From Rhizobium sp. SEMIA4064 (lineage in GTDB: Bacteria; Pseudomonadota; Alphaproteobacteria; Rhizobiales; Rhizobiaceae), in contig NZ_PYJN01000005.1 of the NCBI RefSeq assembly GCF_003025035.1, forward strand, positions 1 to 64,000: a stretch of 64,000 nt of DNA, in the 5' to 3' direction. Under the pieces are notes generated by a model. The model had not been told where the DNA came from. It saw only the letters and a program-made list of their open reading frames with translations, and did no database searches. Positions 16,535 to 25,493 of this stretch are shown one piece after another (positions within the stretch are counted from its first letter, which is position 1; each line of letters begins with the position of its first letter). The translations under genes and the position numbers were made by a program.

Positions 16535-17518
16535 ATGTTGCTCGGGTTTTTCCGCTCGCCCAAACGTTCCTTTGCCTCTTTGACCGAACAGGAAATTCTC
16601 GCCATTGCCATCGCCTCGGAAGAAGACGATGCGCGCATCTATCTCGCCTATGCCGACATTCTGAGAGCCAATTATCCTGACTCCGCCAAGGTGTTCGAGG
16701 ACATGGCCGAAGTCGAAGACACCCATCGCAAGACGCTGATCGACATGCACCGCAAGCGTTTCGGCGAGCGCATCCCGCTGATCCGGCGCGAACATGTCAG
16801 CGGTTTCTACGAACGCAAGCCGGACTGGCTGCGCAAGAACCTGTCGCTCGAATCCATCCGTGCCGAAGCCGAGGGCATGGAGCAGCAGGCCTACAATTTT
16901 TATGTCGAGGCCGGCAAGCGGGTTGCCGATGCCTCGACACGCCAGCTTCTCGGCGATCTGGCCTTGGCGGAACAAGGGCATGAAGACATTGCCCGTATGC
17001 TCGGCGACAAGCACACGCCGCAATCGGTGAAGGAAGAAGAAGACGCTGATGCCCGCCGCAAATTCGTGCTGACCTATGTGCAGCCGGGCCTTGCCGGCCT
17101 GATGGACGGCTCCGTCTCGACGCTTGCGCCGATCTTCGCCGCCGCCTTTGCGACCCAGCAGACATGGCAAACCTTCCTCGTCGGTCTCTCGGCTTCCGTC
17201 GGTGCCGGCATTTCCATGGGTTTCACCGAAGCCGCCCATGACGACGGCAAGATTTCCGGGCGCGGCTCGCCGATCAAGCGCGGTTTTGCCTGCGGCGTCA
17301 TGACGGCGCTCGGCGGATTGGGTCACGCGCTTCCCTATCTCATTCCGGATTTCTGGACGGCCACCATCACCGCCGCCATCGTTGTCTTCTTCGAGCTTTG
17401 GGCGATCGCCTTCATTCAGAACAAATATATGGAGACGCCGTTCCTCCGCGCCGCCTTCCAAGTCGTCGTCGGCGGTTCCCTGGTGCTTGCCGCAGGTATA
17501 CTGATCGGAAATGGGTAA
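16535..17518 (+). CDS. mbfA: Membrane-bound ferritin/iron exporter MbfA
   Basis: Inner membrane iron (and possibly manganese) exporter of 327 residues. Residues about 15-160 form an erythrin/rubrerythrin-like four-helix di-iron domain with Glu-rich motifs (SEEDDAR, AEVEDTH, EQGHED). Residues about 175-327 are a VIT1/CCC1-like membrane domain (GLMDGSVSTLAPIFAAAF, GFTEAAHDDG, TALGGLGHALPYL, then two more segments). This fusion is characteristic of MbfA, which protects against iron overload, acid and peroxide in rhizobia and agrobacteria. An Irr box sits immediately upstream. Monocistronic. Confidence 0.95.
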   Translation: MLLGFFRSPKRSFASLTEQEILAIAIASEEDDARIYLAYADILRANYPDSAKVFEDMAEVEDTHRKTLIDMHRKRFGERIPLIRREHVSGFYERKPDWLRKNLSLESIRAEAEGMEQQAYNFYVEAGKRVADASTRQLLGDLALAEQGHEDIARMLGDKHTPQSVKEEEDADARRKFVLTYVQPGLAGLMDGSVSTLAPIFAAAFATQQTWQTFLVGLSASVGAGISMGFTEAAHDDGKISGRGSPIKRGFACGVMTALGGLGHALPYLIPDFWTATITAAIVVFFELWAIAFIQNKYMETPFLRAAFQVVVGGSLVLAAGILIGNG

Positions 17519-17641
17519 GATGCGAGGGTAAGGACAAACCCACCATCACGAAATGTTAAAATTCGGAACGCCCCTGGGTGCCACCGGTTAGCCCCACGAG
17601 GCCGCTCTTGGCCTCGTTTGGAAACCCAAGGAGATAATCCA

Positions 17642-17827
17642 ATGGCAAACCAAGGTGGAACCCACGATCAGCACGTCAAGGCTGGCCAGCAGAGCCATAA
17701 GAACATGAATGACAAGGCCCGTAGCGCTTCGTCTTCCGATTCACGCGAGCAGCAATCGAGCGGTATGCGTGATGGCAACCATGAGCAGCATGTCAAGGCC
17801 GGTCAGCAAAGCCGCAAGAATCACTAG
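17642..17827 (+). CDS. Small hydrophilin-like protein with an internal duplication
   Basis: A 61-residue, extremely hydrophilic protein rich in Gly, Gln, His, Lys and Ser, with no hydrophobic core. The motif H-D/E-QHVKAGQQS-H/R-KN occurs twice, near residues 8-21 and 46-59, separated by a serine-rich linker. It resembles bacterial KGG/GsiB-type stress hydrophilins. AAGGAGA lies at 17629-17635, seven bases before ATG 17642. It is followed by a strong hairpin terminator. Role in desiccation or general stress is inferred from composition only. Confidence 0.7.
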   Translation: MANQGGTHDQHVKAGQQSHKNMNDKARSASSSDSREQQSSGMRDGNHEQHVKAGQQSRKNH

Positions 17828-17890
17828 TCAATGACGATTCAATTTGTCCATGCCTGAAGGGTAGGGACCGTTCTAATCATTTCCGGAAAA

Positions 17891-17922
17891 ACAGAAGGCC
17901 GGCAGGTCTGCCGGCCTTCTGT
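17891..17922. terminator. Strong bidirectional terminator
   Basis: A perfect 14-bp stem (17891-17904 with 17909-17922, core GAAGGCCGGCA) and a 4-base loop lies between converging genes at 17827 and 17945. A-rich sequence flanks one side and T-rich the other, so it can serve both genes. Confidence 0.8.
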
Positions 17923-17944
17923 ATGAATTCTGCTTTTGGGCTGC

Positions 17945-18544
17945 TTACTTGACTGCACCGACCAGAACGTCGTTGCCGTTTTCGATGGTGACCCAGCGGC
18001 CGGCATTGTAGCTCGCCTGGCGCTTCAGATAGGAATAGGGGGTCTGGTACCAGACCTTCACCTCGTCATCGAGATTGTCGAGAATGAAGTCGCCCTGGTC
18101 GGTACGCAATGTCAGCACGGCATGGCCCTCGCCATCGGGCTTGCGCACGACCGTCATCAGAAGATTGGCGGCGGAAATGCCCTTCTGCATCAGAAGCCTG
18201 CGCTTCAGAAGCGCGAAATCTTCGCAATCGCCAGCCGTCTTCGGATATTCCCAATATTCTTCCTGGCCGTAGACTTCCATGTCGGTGGCGGGCGTGATGG
18301 TCTTGTTGACGCGCAGGTTGATCTGATTGACCAGCGCCCAGGTGGAGGCGTTCATATCGACCGGGCCGGCATTGCGTGTCGGGCCGCATTCGTCGGTATG
18401 GCGCTCGCAAAATTCGTAGTGCCCAATCGGCTGCGACGTGACGCCGCCGATGGTCATCGAAGCGGTGTTCTGGGGGGCCGGCATGGCCGACGACGACATC
18501 GCAACTATAGCTGCGAAGGCTACGAATACGCCCTTAATACGCAC
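17945..18544 (-). CDS. Transglutaminase-like cysteine peptidase (BTLCP, DUF920)
   Basis: Exported protein of about 199 residues. A signal peptide (VFVAFAAIVAMSSSAMPA) precedes the BTLCP domain, whose triad is visible: Cys in TAGDCEDFALLKRR, His in EGHAVLT and Asp in FILDNLDDEV. The family is the periplasmic papain-like group related to LapG-type proteases. Start is set at GTG 18544 with AAGGA nine bases upstream; ATG 18583 would add 13 residues but lacks a ribosome site. A CtrA-type box lies 31 bases upstream, suggesting cell-cycle control. Confidence 0.85.
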   Translation of the reverse strand: MRIKGVFVAFAAIVAMSSSAMPAPQNTASMTIGGVTSQPIGHYEFCERHTDECGPTRNAGPVDMNASTWALVNQINLRVNKTITPATDMEVYGQEEYWEYPKTAGDCEDFALLKRRLLMQKGISAANLLMTVVRKPDGEGHAVLTLRTDQGDFILDNLDDEVKVWYQTPYSYLKRQASYNAGRWVTIENGNDVLVGAVK

Positions 18545-18575
18545 GCCCACTTTTCCTTGTATCGTCCCTGCATTT

Positions 18576-18591
18576 GTTAACAAATTGTTAA
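18576..18591 (-). promoter_or_regulatory. CtrA-type box upstream of the BTLCP gene
   Basis: On the minus strand the sequence reads TTAA-CAATTTG-TTAAC, an exact TTAA-N7-TTAAC CtrA consensus. It is also a near-perfect palindrome (TTAACAA and TTGTTAA around one base). It ends 31 bases before the proposed start codon, a position that could overlap the promoter. No experiment supports binding here. Confidence 0.5.
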
Positions 18592-18780
18592 TGTAAGGGG
18601 GCGCGCCAAGTCAATCGTTACTTAAGTGTTAACAGCGGAACCAGCCTTTATGGTTAATTTCAGCACAATCAAGAGGCTAGCTGCCATAATTCAATGCCTC
18701 TTTTGATTAGCGGACGCACACGAATTCTACCCCGCGGGCGGGGCCATCCGCAGGTTCTCTCAAAGGCTATCTATATGTTT

Positions 18781-19593
18781 TTATGGATGATTGTGGAGCG
18801 CCAGCGTCTCGGCGGCGGTCAATATGCGCTCGATATCCTGTGGCCGGGACAGCCGATGATCGCCATCGCGCACAAGTGTTAACACGACGTCGTCCGCCGG
18901 CAAATGTTCGACCAATTTTAACGAATGCGCAAAAGGCACATCCTCATCCTGCATGCCCTGCAGGATATGAACCGGGCAGCCAGTTTCGATGATGCCGGTC
19001 AAGACGCGGTTGGCGCGGCCATCCTCGATGAGTGCGCGGGTAAAGATATTCGGCTCGGGACTATATTCCGAAGGCTCCTCGAAATAGCCGCGTTCGGCAA
19101 GCGATCTCCGTTCGATGTCGGAAAGGTTCGGCTCGATGAGGTCGATGGTGAAGTCCGGGGCGGGAGCAATCAGCACAAGGCCCTGGATAATCGGCGCCTT
19201 CTTGCGCTTGCGCAGTTCCTGGATGAGCCTCAGCGCGATCCAGCCGCCCATGGACGAGCCGACGAGGACGACGTGCTTCGGCTTGGCGTAGTCGATGACG
19301 GCAAGCGCCTCTTCCAGCCAACGCGAGATTGTTCCTTCGGTGAAGACGCCGCCGGATTGGCCGTGGCCCGAATAATCGAACCGGATGCAGCCGTGGCCCA
19401 GCCGTTCGGCCAGAGCGTCGAGCTCCAGCGCCTTGGTACCGCTCATGTCGGAACGATAGCCGGAGAGCCACATAAACGTCGCGCCTTTTGCACCCTTCCT
19501 GGCGGCGCGCAATTGCACGGCAATCTGCCGTTGATCGCCGACGCTGCCCACGGAAACAAAGGTCGGTTCAAGATTGGCTAAGGCTTCGGACAT
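18781..19593 (-). CDS. Alpha/beta hydrolase (ABHD10-like serine esterase)
   Basis: A 270-residue cytosolic hydrolase. The nucleophile elbow is GSSMGG with Ser114; the acid is probably Asp in MQDEDVP and the base is His in DGDHRLSR near residue 250. The fold markers FMWLSGYRSDM and RFDYSGHGQS are typical of the group that includes mitochondrial palmitoyl-protein thioesterase ABHD10. Start ATG 19593. The real substrate (thioester or ester) is unknown. Next to, and divergent from, infC. Confidence 0.88.
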   Translation of the reverse strand: MSEALANLEPTFVSVGSVGDQRQIAVQLRAARKGAKGATFMWLSGYRSDMSGTKALELDALAERLGHGCIRFDYSGHGQSGGVFTEGTISRWLEEALAVIDYAKPKHVVLVGSSMGGWIALRLIQELRKRKKAPIIQGLVLIAPAPDFTIDLIEPNLSDIERRSLAERGYFEEPSEYSPEPNIFTRALIEDGRANRVLTGIIETGCPVHILQGMQDEDVPFAHSLKLVEHLPADDVVLTLVRDGDHRLSRPQDIERILTAAETLALHNHP

Positions 19594-19873
19594 CGGAAAC
19601 TCCCGGAATTTTGTGCTCTATAAAGCAGATTCGCGCGCGGGTAACCGCAAAAATCCTTCCCGTTTCTGAAGAAGGCTTATGCGTTATTTTGCGAAGTTGC
19701 TGTGTCCTTTGCGCATCTTGCGGCTGCGCAGCACAGTTATGGTACGCGGGAGGTGATTTTTTCCTGGCGGCATGCTATTGACTTCGCCACAGCTTTTACG
19801 ACATTTCCGTCAGTTGCGCCGACGGGAGCGAGAGGCTGCAGCAAATCCGAAACAATTCGTGGAGAGTACGACC

Positions 19874-20410
19874 ATTCGCAGACCCTTTAAAGCCGACGCG
19901 CCCGTAAAGGACGGGCCGCGTTCCAACAGGGAAATTCGCATTCCCAAAGTTCAGCTCATCACGGCTGACGGCCAGAATATGGGCATCGTCCCGACCGACC
20001 AGGCGTTGAGAATGGCAGAGGAGGCCGGTCTCGATCTGGTAGAGATTTCCCCCAATGCTGAACCGCCTGTGTGCAAGATCCTCGATCTGGGCAAGCTGAA
20101 ATATGCCAATCAGAAGAAGGCCGCCGAGGCGCGCAAGAAGCAGAAGATCGTCGAAGTCAAAGAAATCAAGATGCGTCCCAACATCGACACCCATGACTAT
20201 GAGGTGAAGATGAAGGCGATCGGCCGTTTCTTCGAAGAAGGCGACAAGGTGAAGGTGACCTTGAAGTTCCGCGGCCGTGAAATGGCCCACCAGGAACTCG
20301 GCATGAAGCTTCTCCAGCAGGTCAAGGAAGATACGCTCGAGATCGCCAAGGTAGAGGCCGAGCCCAAGCTCGAAGGCCGCCAGATGATGATGGTGCTTGC
20401 GCCGAAGTGA
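19874..20410 (+). CDS. infC: Translation initiation factor IF-3, AUU start
   Basis: IF-3 binds the 30S subunit and checks start-codon choice. The protein of 178 residues has the N-domain ([12 protein letters not shown] to [10 protein letters not shown]), a lysine-rich linker helix ([13 protein letters not shown]) and the C-domain ([19 protein letters not shown] to [13 protein letters not shown]). The reading frame has no ATG or GTG close to the conserved RRPFKAD start; ATT at 19874 is preceded by GGAGAG with a seven-base spacer. That matches the AUU start known in E. coli infC, where IF-3 represses its own synthesis. An ATG 34 codons upstream in frame would give an atypical N-terminus. Confidence 0.93.
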   Translation: MRRPFKADAPVKDGPRSNREIRIPKVQLITADGQNMGIVPTDQALRMAEEAGLDLVEISPNAEPPVCKILDLGKLKYANQKKAAEARKKQKIVEVKEIKMRPNIDTHDYEVKMKAIGRFFEEGDKVKVTLKFRGREMAHQELGMKLLQQVKEDTLEIAKVEAEPKLEGRQMMMVLAPK

Positions 20411-20433
20411 GGCGCGAGTGAGGTAGAGGCCGG

Positions 20434-20459
20434 AGCCGTCCGATTGGGCGGCTTTTTCC
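20434..20459 (+). terminator. Intrinsic terminator after infC
   Basis: AGCCGTCC (20434-20441) pairs with GGGCGGCT (20446-20453, one G-U pair), loop GATT, followed by five T. It separates infC from rpmI-rplT transcription at least partly. Confidence 0.75.
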
Positions 20460-20518
20460 TTTTGTGGTGCCAGGTTGACGCCTGTCATCGATCTGCAAAA
20501 GAATCCCCGCCGTGCCCG

Positions 20519-20546
20519 TTGCACTTATGGGCGACTGCGGTTATAA
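20519..20546 (+). promoter_or_regulatory. Predicted promoter of rpmI-rplT
   Basis: TTGCAC (20519-20524) and TTATAA (20541-20546) are separated by 16 bases, a good sigma-70 type match. Transcription would begin near 20553 and give a leader of about 175 bases before rpmI. Confidence 0.5.
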
Positions 20547-20556
20547 GCGCGCGTCC

Positions 20557-20644
20557 GAACTGACCGGCAGGGCATGCCGTGGCAGTTCAGAATGCTGGCG
20601 GAGCGGTTCGTCACCGGATCCGCCGTTCAACAACAAACGCTCCG
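20557..20644 (+). promoter_or_regulatory. Structured leader of rpmI-rplT with mutually exclusive hairpins
   Basis: A first hairpin pairs GAACTG (20557-20562) with CAGTTC (20583-20588) and contains an inner CGGCA/TGCCG stem. A second segment can fold in two exclusive ways: GGCGGA (20597-20602) with TCCGCC (20619-20624), or CGGAGCG (20599-20605) with CGCTCCG (20638-20644). L20 autogenous control of rpmI-rplT through leader RNA is known in other bacteria, so this is a candidate regulatory leader; the mechanism here is inference. Confidence 0.45.
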
Positions 20645-20728
20645 GCACCTTGTTGCAGCCCGGCCTGGCCGGATCTGTGGGAAGGGCTTTTAGCAAAGCG
20701 CGCCAGGAAGCATCGAAGGAGTAGCAAA

Positions 20729-20932
20729 ATGCCCAAGATGAAGACGAAGTCGTCTGCCAAGAAGCGGTTCAAGATCACCGCGTCCGGCAAGGTCAAGGCA
20801 GCCGCTGCTGGCAAGCGCCACGGCATGATCAAGCGTACCAACAAGTTCATTCGCGACGCCCGCGGCACCATGGTTCTCGCAGAACCGGATGGCCGTAAGG
20901 TTGTCAAGAACTACTTGCCGAACGGTCTCTAA
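20729..20932 (+). CDS. rpmI: 50S ribosomal protein L35
   Basis: Ribosomal protein of 67 residues beginning [15 protein letters not shown] and ending [10 protein letters not shown], the expected length and pattern for bL35. AAGGAG lies at 20717-20722, six bases before ATG 20729. It forms an operon with rplT 38 bases downstream. Confidence 0.97.
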   Translation: MPKMKTKSSAKKRFKITASGKVKAAAAGKRHGMIKRTNKFIRDARGTMVLAEPDGRKVVKNYLPNGL

Positions 20933-20970
20933 GACTATTCGTAACGCTATAGACTATAGGAGATCATGAA

Positions 20971-21375
20971 ATGGCACGCGTAAAAAGAGGCGTTACCGCC
21001 CACGCCAAGCACAAGAAGGTTCTGAAGCAGGCCAAGGGCTTCTACGGCCGCCGCAAGAACACCATCCGTACCGCCAAGGCCGCTGTCGACCGTTCCAAGC
21101 AGTACGCTTACCGCGACCGCAAGGTTAACAAGCGCAATTTCCGCGCTCTCTGGATCCAGCGCATCAACGCTGCCGTCCGCGAATTCGGCCTGACCTATGG
21201 CCGCTTCATCGACGGTCTGAACAAGGCTGGCATCGAAGTCGACCGCAAGGTTCTCTCCGACATGGCGATCCATGAGCCGGAAGCTTTCGGCGCGCTCGTT
21301 GTCGCCTCCAAGAAGGCCCTGGAGTACCTCAAGGACGCCGGCACGAAGAACGAATTCGAAGCTGTTGTAAGCTAA
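20971..21375 (+). CDS. rplT: 50S ribosomal protein L20
   Basis: Ribosomal protein of 134 residues beginning [30 protein letters not shown], cut here for length, and ending in an alphaproteobacterial Lys/Val tail. bL20 is needed for early 50S assembly and in other bacteria represses its own operon. An AGGAGA site lies about 6 bases before ATG 20971. A strong terminator follows at 21409. Confidence 0.97.
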   Translation: MARVKRGVTAHAKHKKVLKQAKGFYGRRKNTIRTAKAAVDRSKQYAYRDRKVNKRNFRALWIQRINAAVREFGLTYGRFIDGLNKAGIEVDRKVLSDMAIHEPEAFGALVVASKKALEYLKDAGTKNEFEAVVS

Positions 21376-21408
21376 CACCGCTTCGCACGTAGTTCGTGTA
21401 TTCATTGC

Positions 21409-21445
21409 AAACCCGCGCCGGTAAAACCGGTGCGGGTTTTGTGTT
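21409..21445 (+). terminator. Terminator after rplT
   Basis: A 13-bp stem (21409-21421 with 21427-21439, one G-U pair) with loop TAAAA is followed by TTTTGTGTTT. It is a clear intrinsic terminator ending the rpmI-rplT transcript. Confidence 0.85.
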
Positions 21446-21691
21446 TGCAGCAGGCGCGATCGGCTTATGTGGCCTGGTCAAAGCGTGCGCCGCCGGAGGC
21501 GGCGGCCGAACTTCGGCACATGAGCCGCTTTCTTGGCGGGTTTTTGTCATTTGCCCGGTTGATTGGCCGCGTGCACATGGGTAGTGATCTGCAGCGCTTC
21601 ATCGTTGCCACCAGCTATCTGATGTATGTGTTCACCAATTATTCTGCGGAATAGCGGCGCGGTGAGCCCGCCCTCCGCAAGGCAGGACAAG

Positions 21692-22774
21692 ATGACGGAA
21701 CTCGATACTCTTGAAACCCAACTCATGGCCGACGTGGCCGCTGCCACGGACGAGCAGGCGATCGAAGCCGTCAGGGTGTCCGCTCTCGGCAAGAAGGGCT
21801 CGGTTTCAGAACTGTTGAAGACGCTAGGCAGCATGTCGCCGGAAGAGCGGCAGACGCGGGGCGCGGCAATCAATGCGCTGAAGAATTCGGTGACCGACGC
21901 CATCAACGCCCGCAAGGGCGCGCTGCGCGATGCCGCGATTGATGCCAAGCTGAAGGCGGAGACGCTGGACGTCAGCCTGCCGGTGCGTTCTTCGCCGGCC
22001 GAACGCGGCCGCATCCATCCGATCAGCCAGATCGTTGACGAAATCACGGCCATCTTCGGCGACATGGGCTTCTCGATTGCCGAAGGTCCTGATGTCGAGA
22101 CCGACTATTATAACTTCACGGCGCTGAACTTCCCGGAAGGGCACCCCGCCCGCGAGATGCACGACACCTTCTTCTTCCAGCCGGACGAGAATGGTGAGCG
22201 CAAGGTGCTACGCACGCACACCTCGCCGGTGCAGGTTCGCACCATGGAAGCGCAGAAGCCGCCGATCCGCATCATCATTCCCGGCAAGACCTATCGCCAG
22301 GATAGTGACGCCACGCACTCGCCGATGTTCCACCAAGTCGAAGGCCTTGTCATCGACAAGACGGCGAATGTCGCCAATATCCGTTGGGTGCTGGAAGAAT
22401 TCTGCAAGACCTTCTTCGAGGTCGACAATGTGACGATGCGGTTCCGCCCATCCTTCTTCCCGTTCACGGAACCGTCCTTCGAGGTCGATATCCAGTGCGA
22501 CCGCTCCGGTCCAATCGTCAAGTTCGGCGAAGGCACCGACTGGATGGAAATCCTCGGCTGCGGCATGGTGCATCCGAACGTGCTGCGCTACGGCGGCCTC
22601 GATCCGGACGAATATCAGGGCTTTGCCTGGGGCATGGGCCTCGACCGCATCGCCATGCTGAAATACGGCATGCCCGACCTGCGCGACTTCTTCAACGCCG
22701 ACGTCCGCTGGATGAACCACTATGGCTTCCGCCCACTCGACATGCCGACACTGTTCGGCGGTTTGAGCGTGTAA
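21692..22774 (+). CDS. pheS: Phenylalanine-tRNA ligase alpha subunit
   Basis: Catalytic subunit of the alpha2-beta2 enzyme that charges tRNA-Phe. The protein has 360 residues, with an N-terminal coiled-coil ([13 protein letters not shown] onward) and a class II catalytic core: motif 2 around the [10 protein letters not shown] segment, and motif 3 [11 protein letters not shown] near the C-terminus. Start ATG 21692 has AGGA upstream; the frame extends further upstream without support. pheT begins 16 bases after the stop. Confidence 0.97.
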   Translation: MTELDTLETQLMADVAAATDEQAIEAVRVSALGKKGSVSELLKTLGSMSPEERQTRGAAINALKNSVTDAINARKGALRDAAIDAKLKAETLDVSLPVRSSPAERGRIHPISQIVDEITAIFGDMGFSIAEGPDVETDYYNFTALNFPEGHPAREMHDTFFFQPDENGERKVLRTHTSPVQVRTMEAQKPPIRIIIPGKTYRQDSDATHSPMFHQVEGLVIDKTANVANIRWVLEEFCKTFFEVDNVTMRFRPSFFPFTEPSFEVDIQCDRSGPIVKFGEGTDWMEILGCGMVHPNVLRYGGLDPDEYQGFAWGMGLDRIAMLKYGMPDLRDFFNADVRWMNHYGFRPLDMPTLFGGLSV

Positions 22775-22790
22775 GGAAGGGATAAAGCAA

Positions 22791-25214
22791 ATGAAATTCA
22801 CACTCTCCTGGCTGAAAGAGCACCTGGAAACAGACGCCACGCTCGATGAGATCTGCGCTCGTCTGACGATGATCGGGCTGGAGGTCGAAGATGTCGACGA
22901 CAAGGCGGCGTTCAAGCCCTTCGTCATCGCCAAGGTCCTTTCCGCTGAAAAGCATCCGCAGGCCGATCGCCTGAAGGTGCTGATGGTCGACAATGGCTCC
23001 GGCAAACCGGTTCAGGTCGTTTGCGGCGCACCGAACGCGCGCGCCGGCCTCGTTGGCGCCTTCGCCGCTCCCGGCACCTATGTTCCCGGCATCGACGTGA
23101 CGCTGGCGGTCGGCAATATTCGTGGCGTCGAAAGCCACGGCATGATGTGCTCGGAAAAGGAGCTGGAAATCTCCGACAGCCATGACGGCATCATCGATCT
23201 GCCAGAAGATGCGCCTGTTGGTACCAGCTTCGCCGCCTATGCCGGCCTCGATGATCCGATGATCGAGATCAACCTCACACCGAACCGTCCGGACTGCACC
23301 GGCGTTTACGGCATCGCCCGCGACCTTGCCGCTTCCGGCCTCGGCACGCTGAAGCCGCGCCTGACGCCAACCTTCGCTGTCGACGGCGATACGTCGACCG
23401 GGCTGAAGATCGAGCTGGACGATGCGCGTCTTTGCCCCGGCTTTGCGCTTCGCCTCGTGCGCGGCGTCAAGAACGGCCCGAGCCCGAAGTGGATGCAGCA
23501 GCGGCTGCTCGCCATTGGCCTCCGCCCGATCAGCGCGCTGGTCGATATCACCAATTACATGACCTTCGACCAGGGCCGGCCGATGCACGTCTTCGACGCC
23601 TCCAAGGTCAAGGGCAATCTCGTTGTCCGCCGTGCCAAGGACGGCGAAACCGTGCTGGCGCTGGATGAGCGCGAATACAAGCTCAACCCCAGCAATGTCG
23701 TCATCTCCGATGATAATGGCGTCGAGTCGATCGGCGGCATCATGGGCGGCGAGCATTCCGGCTGCGATGAGAATACGGTCGACGTGCTGATCGAATCGGC
23801 GCTTTGGGACCCGATGAACATCGCCAAGACCGGCCGCAGCCTCGGCATCATCTCCGATGCCCGTTATCGTTTCGAGCGTGGCGTCGATCCGGAATATATG
23901 GCTCCGGGTCTCGAGCGCACGACCGAGCTAGTGCTTGCCTGCTGCGGCGGTACGGCCGCGAAGGCCAAGATCGAAGGTTATAAGGGTTATGACGCCAAGA
24001 TCGTCGATTTCCCCTTCTCCGAGGTCAAGCGTCTGACCGGCCTTGACGTCTCCATGGAAGAGGGCAGGTCGATCCTGACGAAGCTCGGCTTCACGGTCTC
24101 CGGCTCCGGCGAGCGTGTCTCCGTCGCCGTGCCCCCATGGCGGCCGGATGTCGATGGCAAGGCCGATCTCGTGGAAGAGATCATGCGCATCCACGGCGTC
24201 GACAATATCAAGCCGGCGCCGCTTGCGAGCCACAACGCCGTCAACGGCAAGATCTTGACGACGCTGCAGATCCGCACCCGCACCGCCAAGCGCGCGCTTG
24301 CATCGCGCGGCATGCTCGAGGCCGTCACCTGGTCGTTCATCTCGGAAGATCAGGCCAAGCTCTTTGGCGGCGGTTCCAACGAGCTGAAGCTTGCCAATCC
24401 GATCGCCGCCGACATGTCCGACATGCGCCCTTCGCTGCTGCCGGGCCTTCTGTCGGCCGCGCAGCGCAATGCCGACAAGGGCTACGGCGATGTTGCTCTC
24501 TTCGAAGTCTCCGGCACCTATGAAAATGACAGGCCGGAAGGCCAGCGGCGTGTCGCCGGCGGCATCCGTCGCGGCACCGCCACGCTCACCGGCGCCGGAC
24601 GCATGTGGTCGAACGCTGCCAAGGGCGGCGGCAAGCCGGTCGATGTTTTCGATGCCAAGGCCGACGCGCTGGCCGTGATCGAAGCCTGTGGCGTGCCGAT
24701 GGGCAATATCCAGATCGAGCAGGGTGGCCCCGGCTGGTATCATCCGGGCCGTTCCGGCACGATCAAGATGGGTCCGAAAGTCGTGCTCGGCTATTTCGGC
24801 GAATTCCATCCGAAGACGCTGGAAGCGCTCGATGTCACCGGCGCACTCGCCGGCTTCGAGGTCTATATCGACGCCATGCCGGAGCCGAAGAAGAAGACGA
24901 CGCGCACCAAGCCGGCACTGGAGCTCTCCTCCTTCCAGGCGGTCAAGCGCGACTATGCCTTCGTGGTCGACAAGACGGTGGAAGCCGGTGCCATCATTCG
25001 CGCCGCCACCGGCGCCGACCGCAAGCTGATCACCGGCGTCAATGTCTTCGATATTTTCGAGGGCGCCTCGCTCGGCGACGGCAAGAAGTCGATCGCCATC
25101 GAAGTCCAGATCCAGCCGGCCGAGCGCACGCTGACCGATGAGGATTTCGAAGCCCTGACCCAGAAGATCGTCGCCAATGTGACGAAAACGACGGGTGGGG
25201 TTTTGCGGGGTTAA
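22791..25214 (+). CDS. pheT: Phenylalanine-tRNA ligase beta subunit
   Basis: Large subunit of PheRS, 807 residues. Domain order is as expected: N-terminal B1, a tRNA-binding domain (about 40-150, [11 protein letters not shown] and [16 protein letters not shown]), the editing B3/B4 region, B5 ([20 protein letters not shown]), the pseudo-catalytic domain and a C-terminal ferredoxin-fold anticodon-binding domain ([15 protein letters not shown] to the end). It forms an operon with pheS. Confidence 0.97.
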   Translation: MKFTLSWLKEHLETDATLDEICARLTMIGLEVEDVDDKAAFKPFVIAKVLSAEKHPQADRLKVLMVDNGSGKPVQVVCGAPNARAGLVGAFAAPGTYVPGIDVTLAVGNIRGVESHGMMCSEKELEISDSHDGIIDLPEDAPVGTSFAAYAGLDDPMIEINLTPNRPDCTGVYGIARDLAASGLGTLKPRLTPTFAVDGDTSTGLKIELDDARLCPGFALRLVRGVKNGPSPKWMQQRLLAIGLRPISALVDITNYMTFDQGRPMHVFDASKVKGNLVVRRAKDGETVLALDEREYKLNPSNVVISDDNGVESIGGIMGGEHSGCDENTVDVLIESALWDPMNIAKTGRSLGIISDARYRFERGVDPEYMAPGLERTTELVLACCGGTAAKAKIEGYKGYDAKIVDFPFSEVKRLTGLDVSMEEGRSILTKLGFTVSGSGERVSVAVPPWRPDVDGKADLVEEIMRIHGVDNIKPAPLASHNAVNGKILTTLQIRTRTAKRALASRGMLEAVTWSFISEDQAKLFGGGSNELKLANPIAADMSDMRPSLLPGLLSAAQRNADKGYGDVALFEVSGTYENDRPEGQRRVAGGIRRGTATLTGAGRMWSNAAKGGGKPVDVFDAKADALAVIEACGVPMGNIQIEQGGPGWYHPGRSGTIKMGPKVVLGYFGEFHPKTLEALDVTGALAGFEVYIDAMPEPKKKTTRTKPALELSSFQAVKRDYAFVVDKTVEAGAIIRAATGADRKLITGVNVFDIFEGASLGDGKKSIAIEVQIQPAERTLTDEDFEALTQKIVANVTKTTGGVLRG

Positions 25215-25245
25215 GCTGCGATCGGCTGTTGCAGAGTTTGCGGTG

Positions 25246-25443
25246 GGGGCGGCACCCCCTTGTCACTGTCGTGACATCTCCCCCACAAGGGGGGAGATTG
25301 GTAACTTGTGGCATCCTCTCATTTCAAACGACTACCGAACCTGCGGAAACAGAGGTTTGTTGTTTTGAAACGAGGGCGGCGGCATACTCCCCAACGATCT
25401 CCCCCCTTGTGGGGGAGATGTCCCGAAAGGGACAGAGGGGGTA
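25246..25443. repeat. Long inverted repeat pair downstream of pheT
   Basis: The 27 bases at 25273-25299 recur inverted at 25396-25422 with one mismatch. Each arm is itself a palindrome of C-run, ACAAG or CTTGT, then G-run. Similar but weaker matching extends outward (25249-25272 against 25423-25443). The 96-base middle is not obviously coding. Such C-rich/G-rich palindromes are common intergenic repeats in Rhizobium; the paired inverted form would give a very stable RNA. Confidence 0.7.
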
Positions 25444-25493
25444 TCAGAACCTCAGCATAGAAGGGGTGGCTTTGAGATACCGACAGCGCTCTG

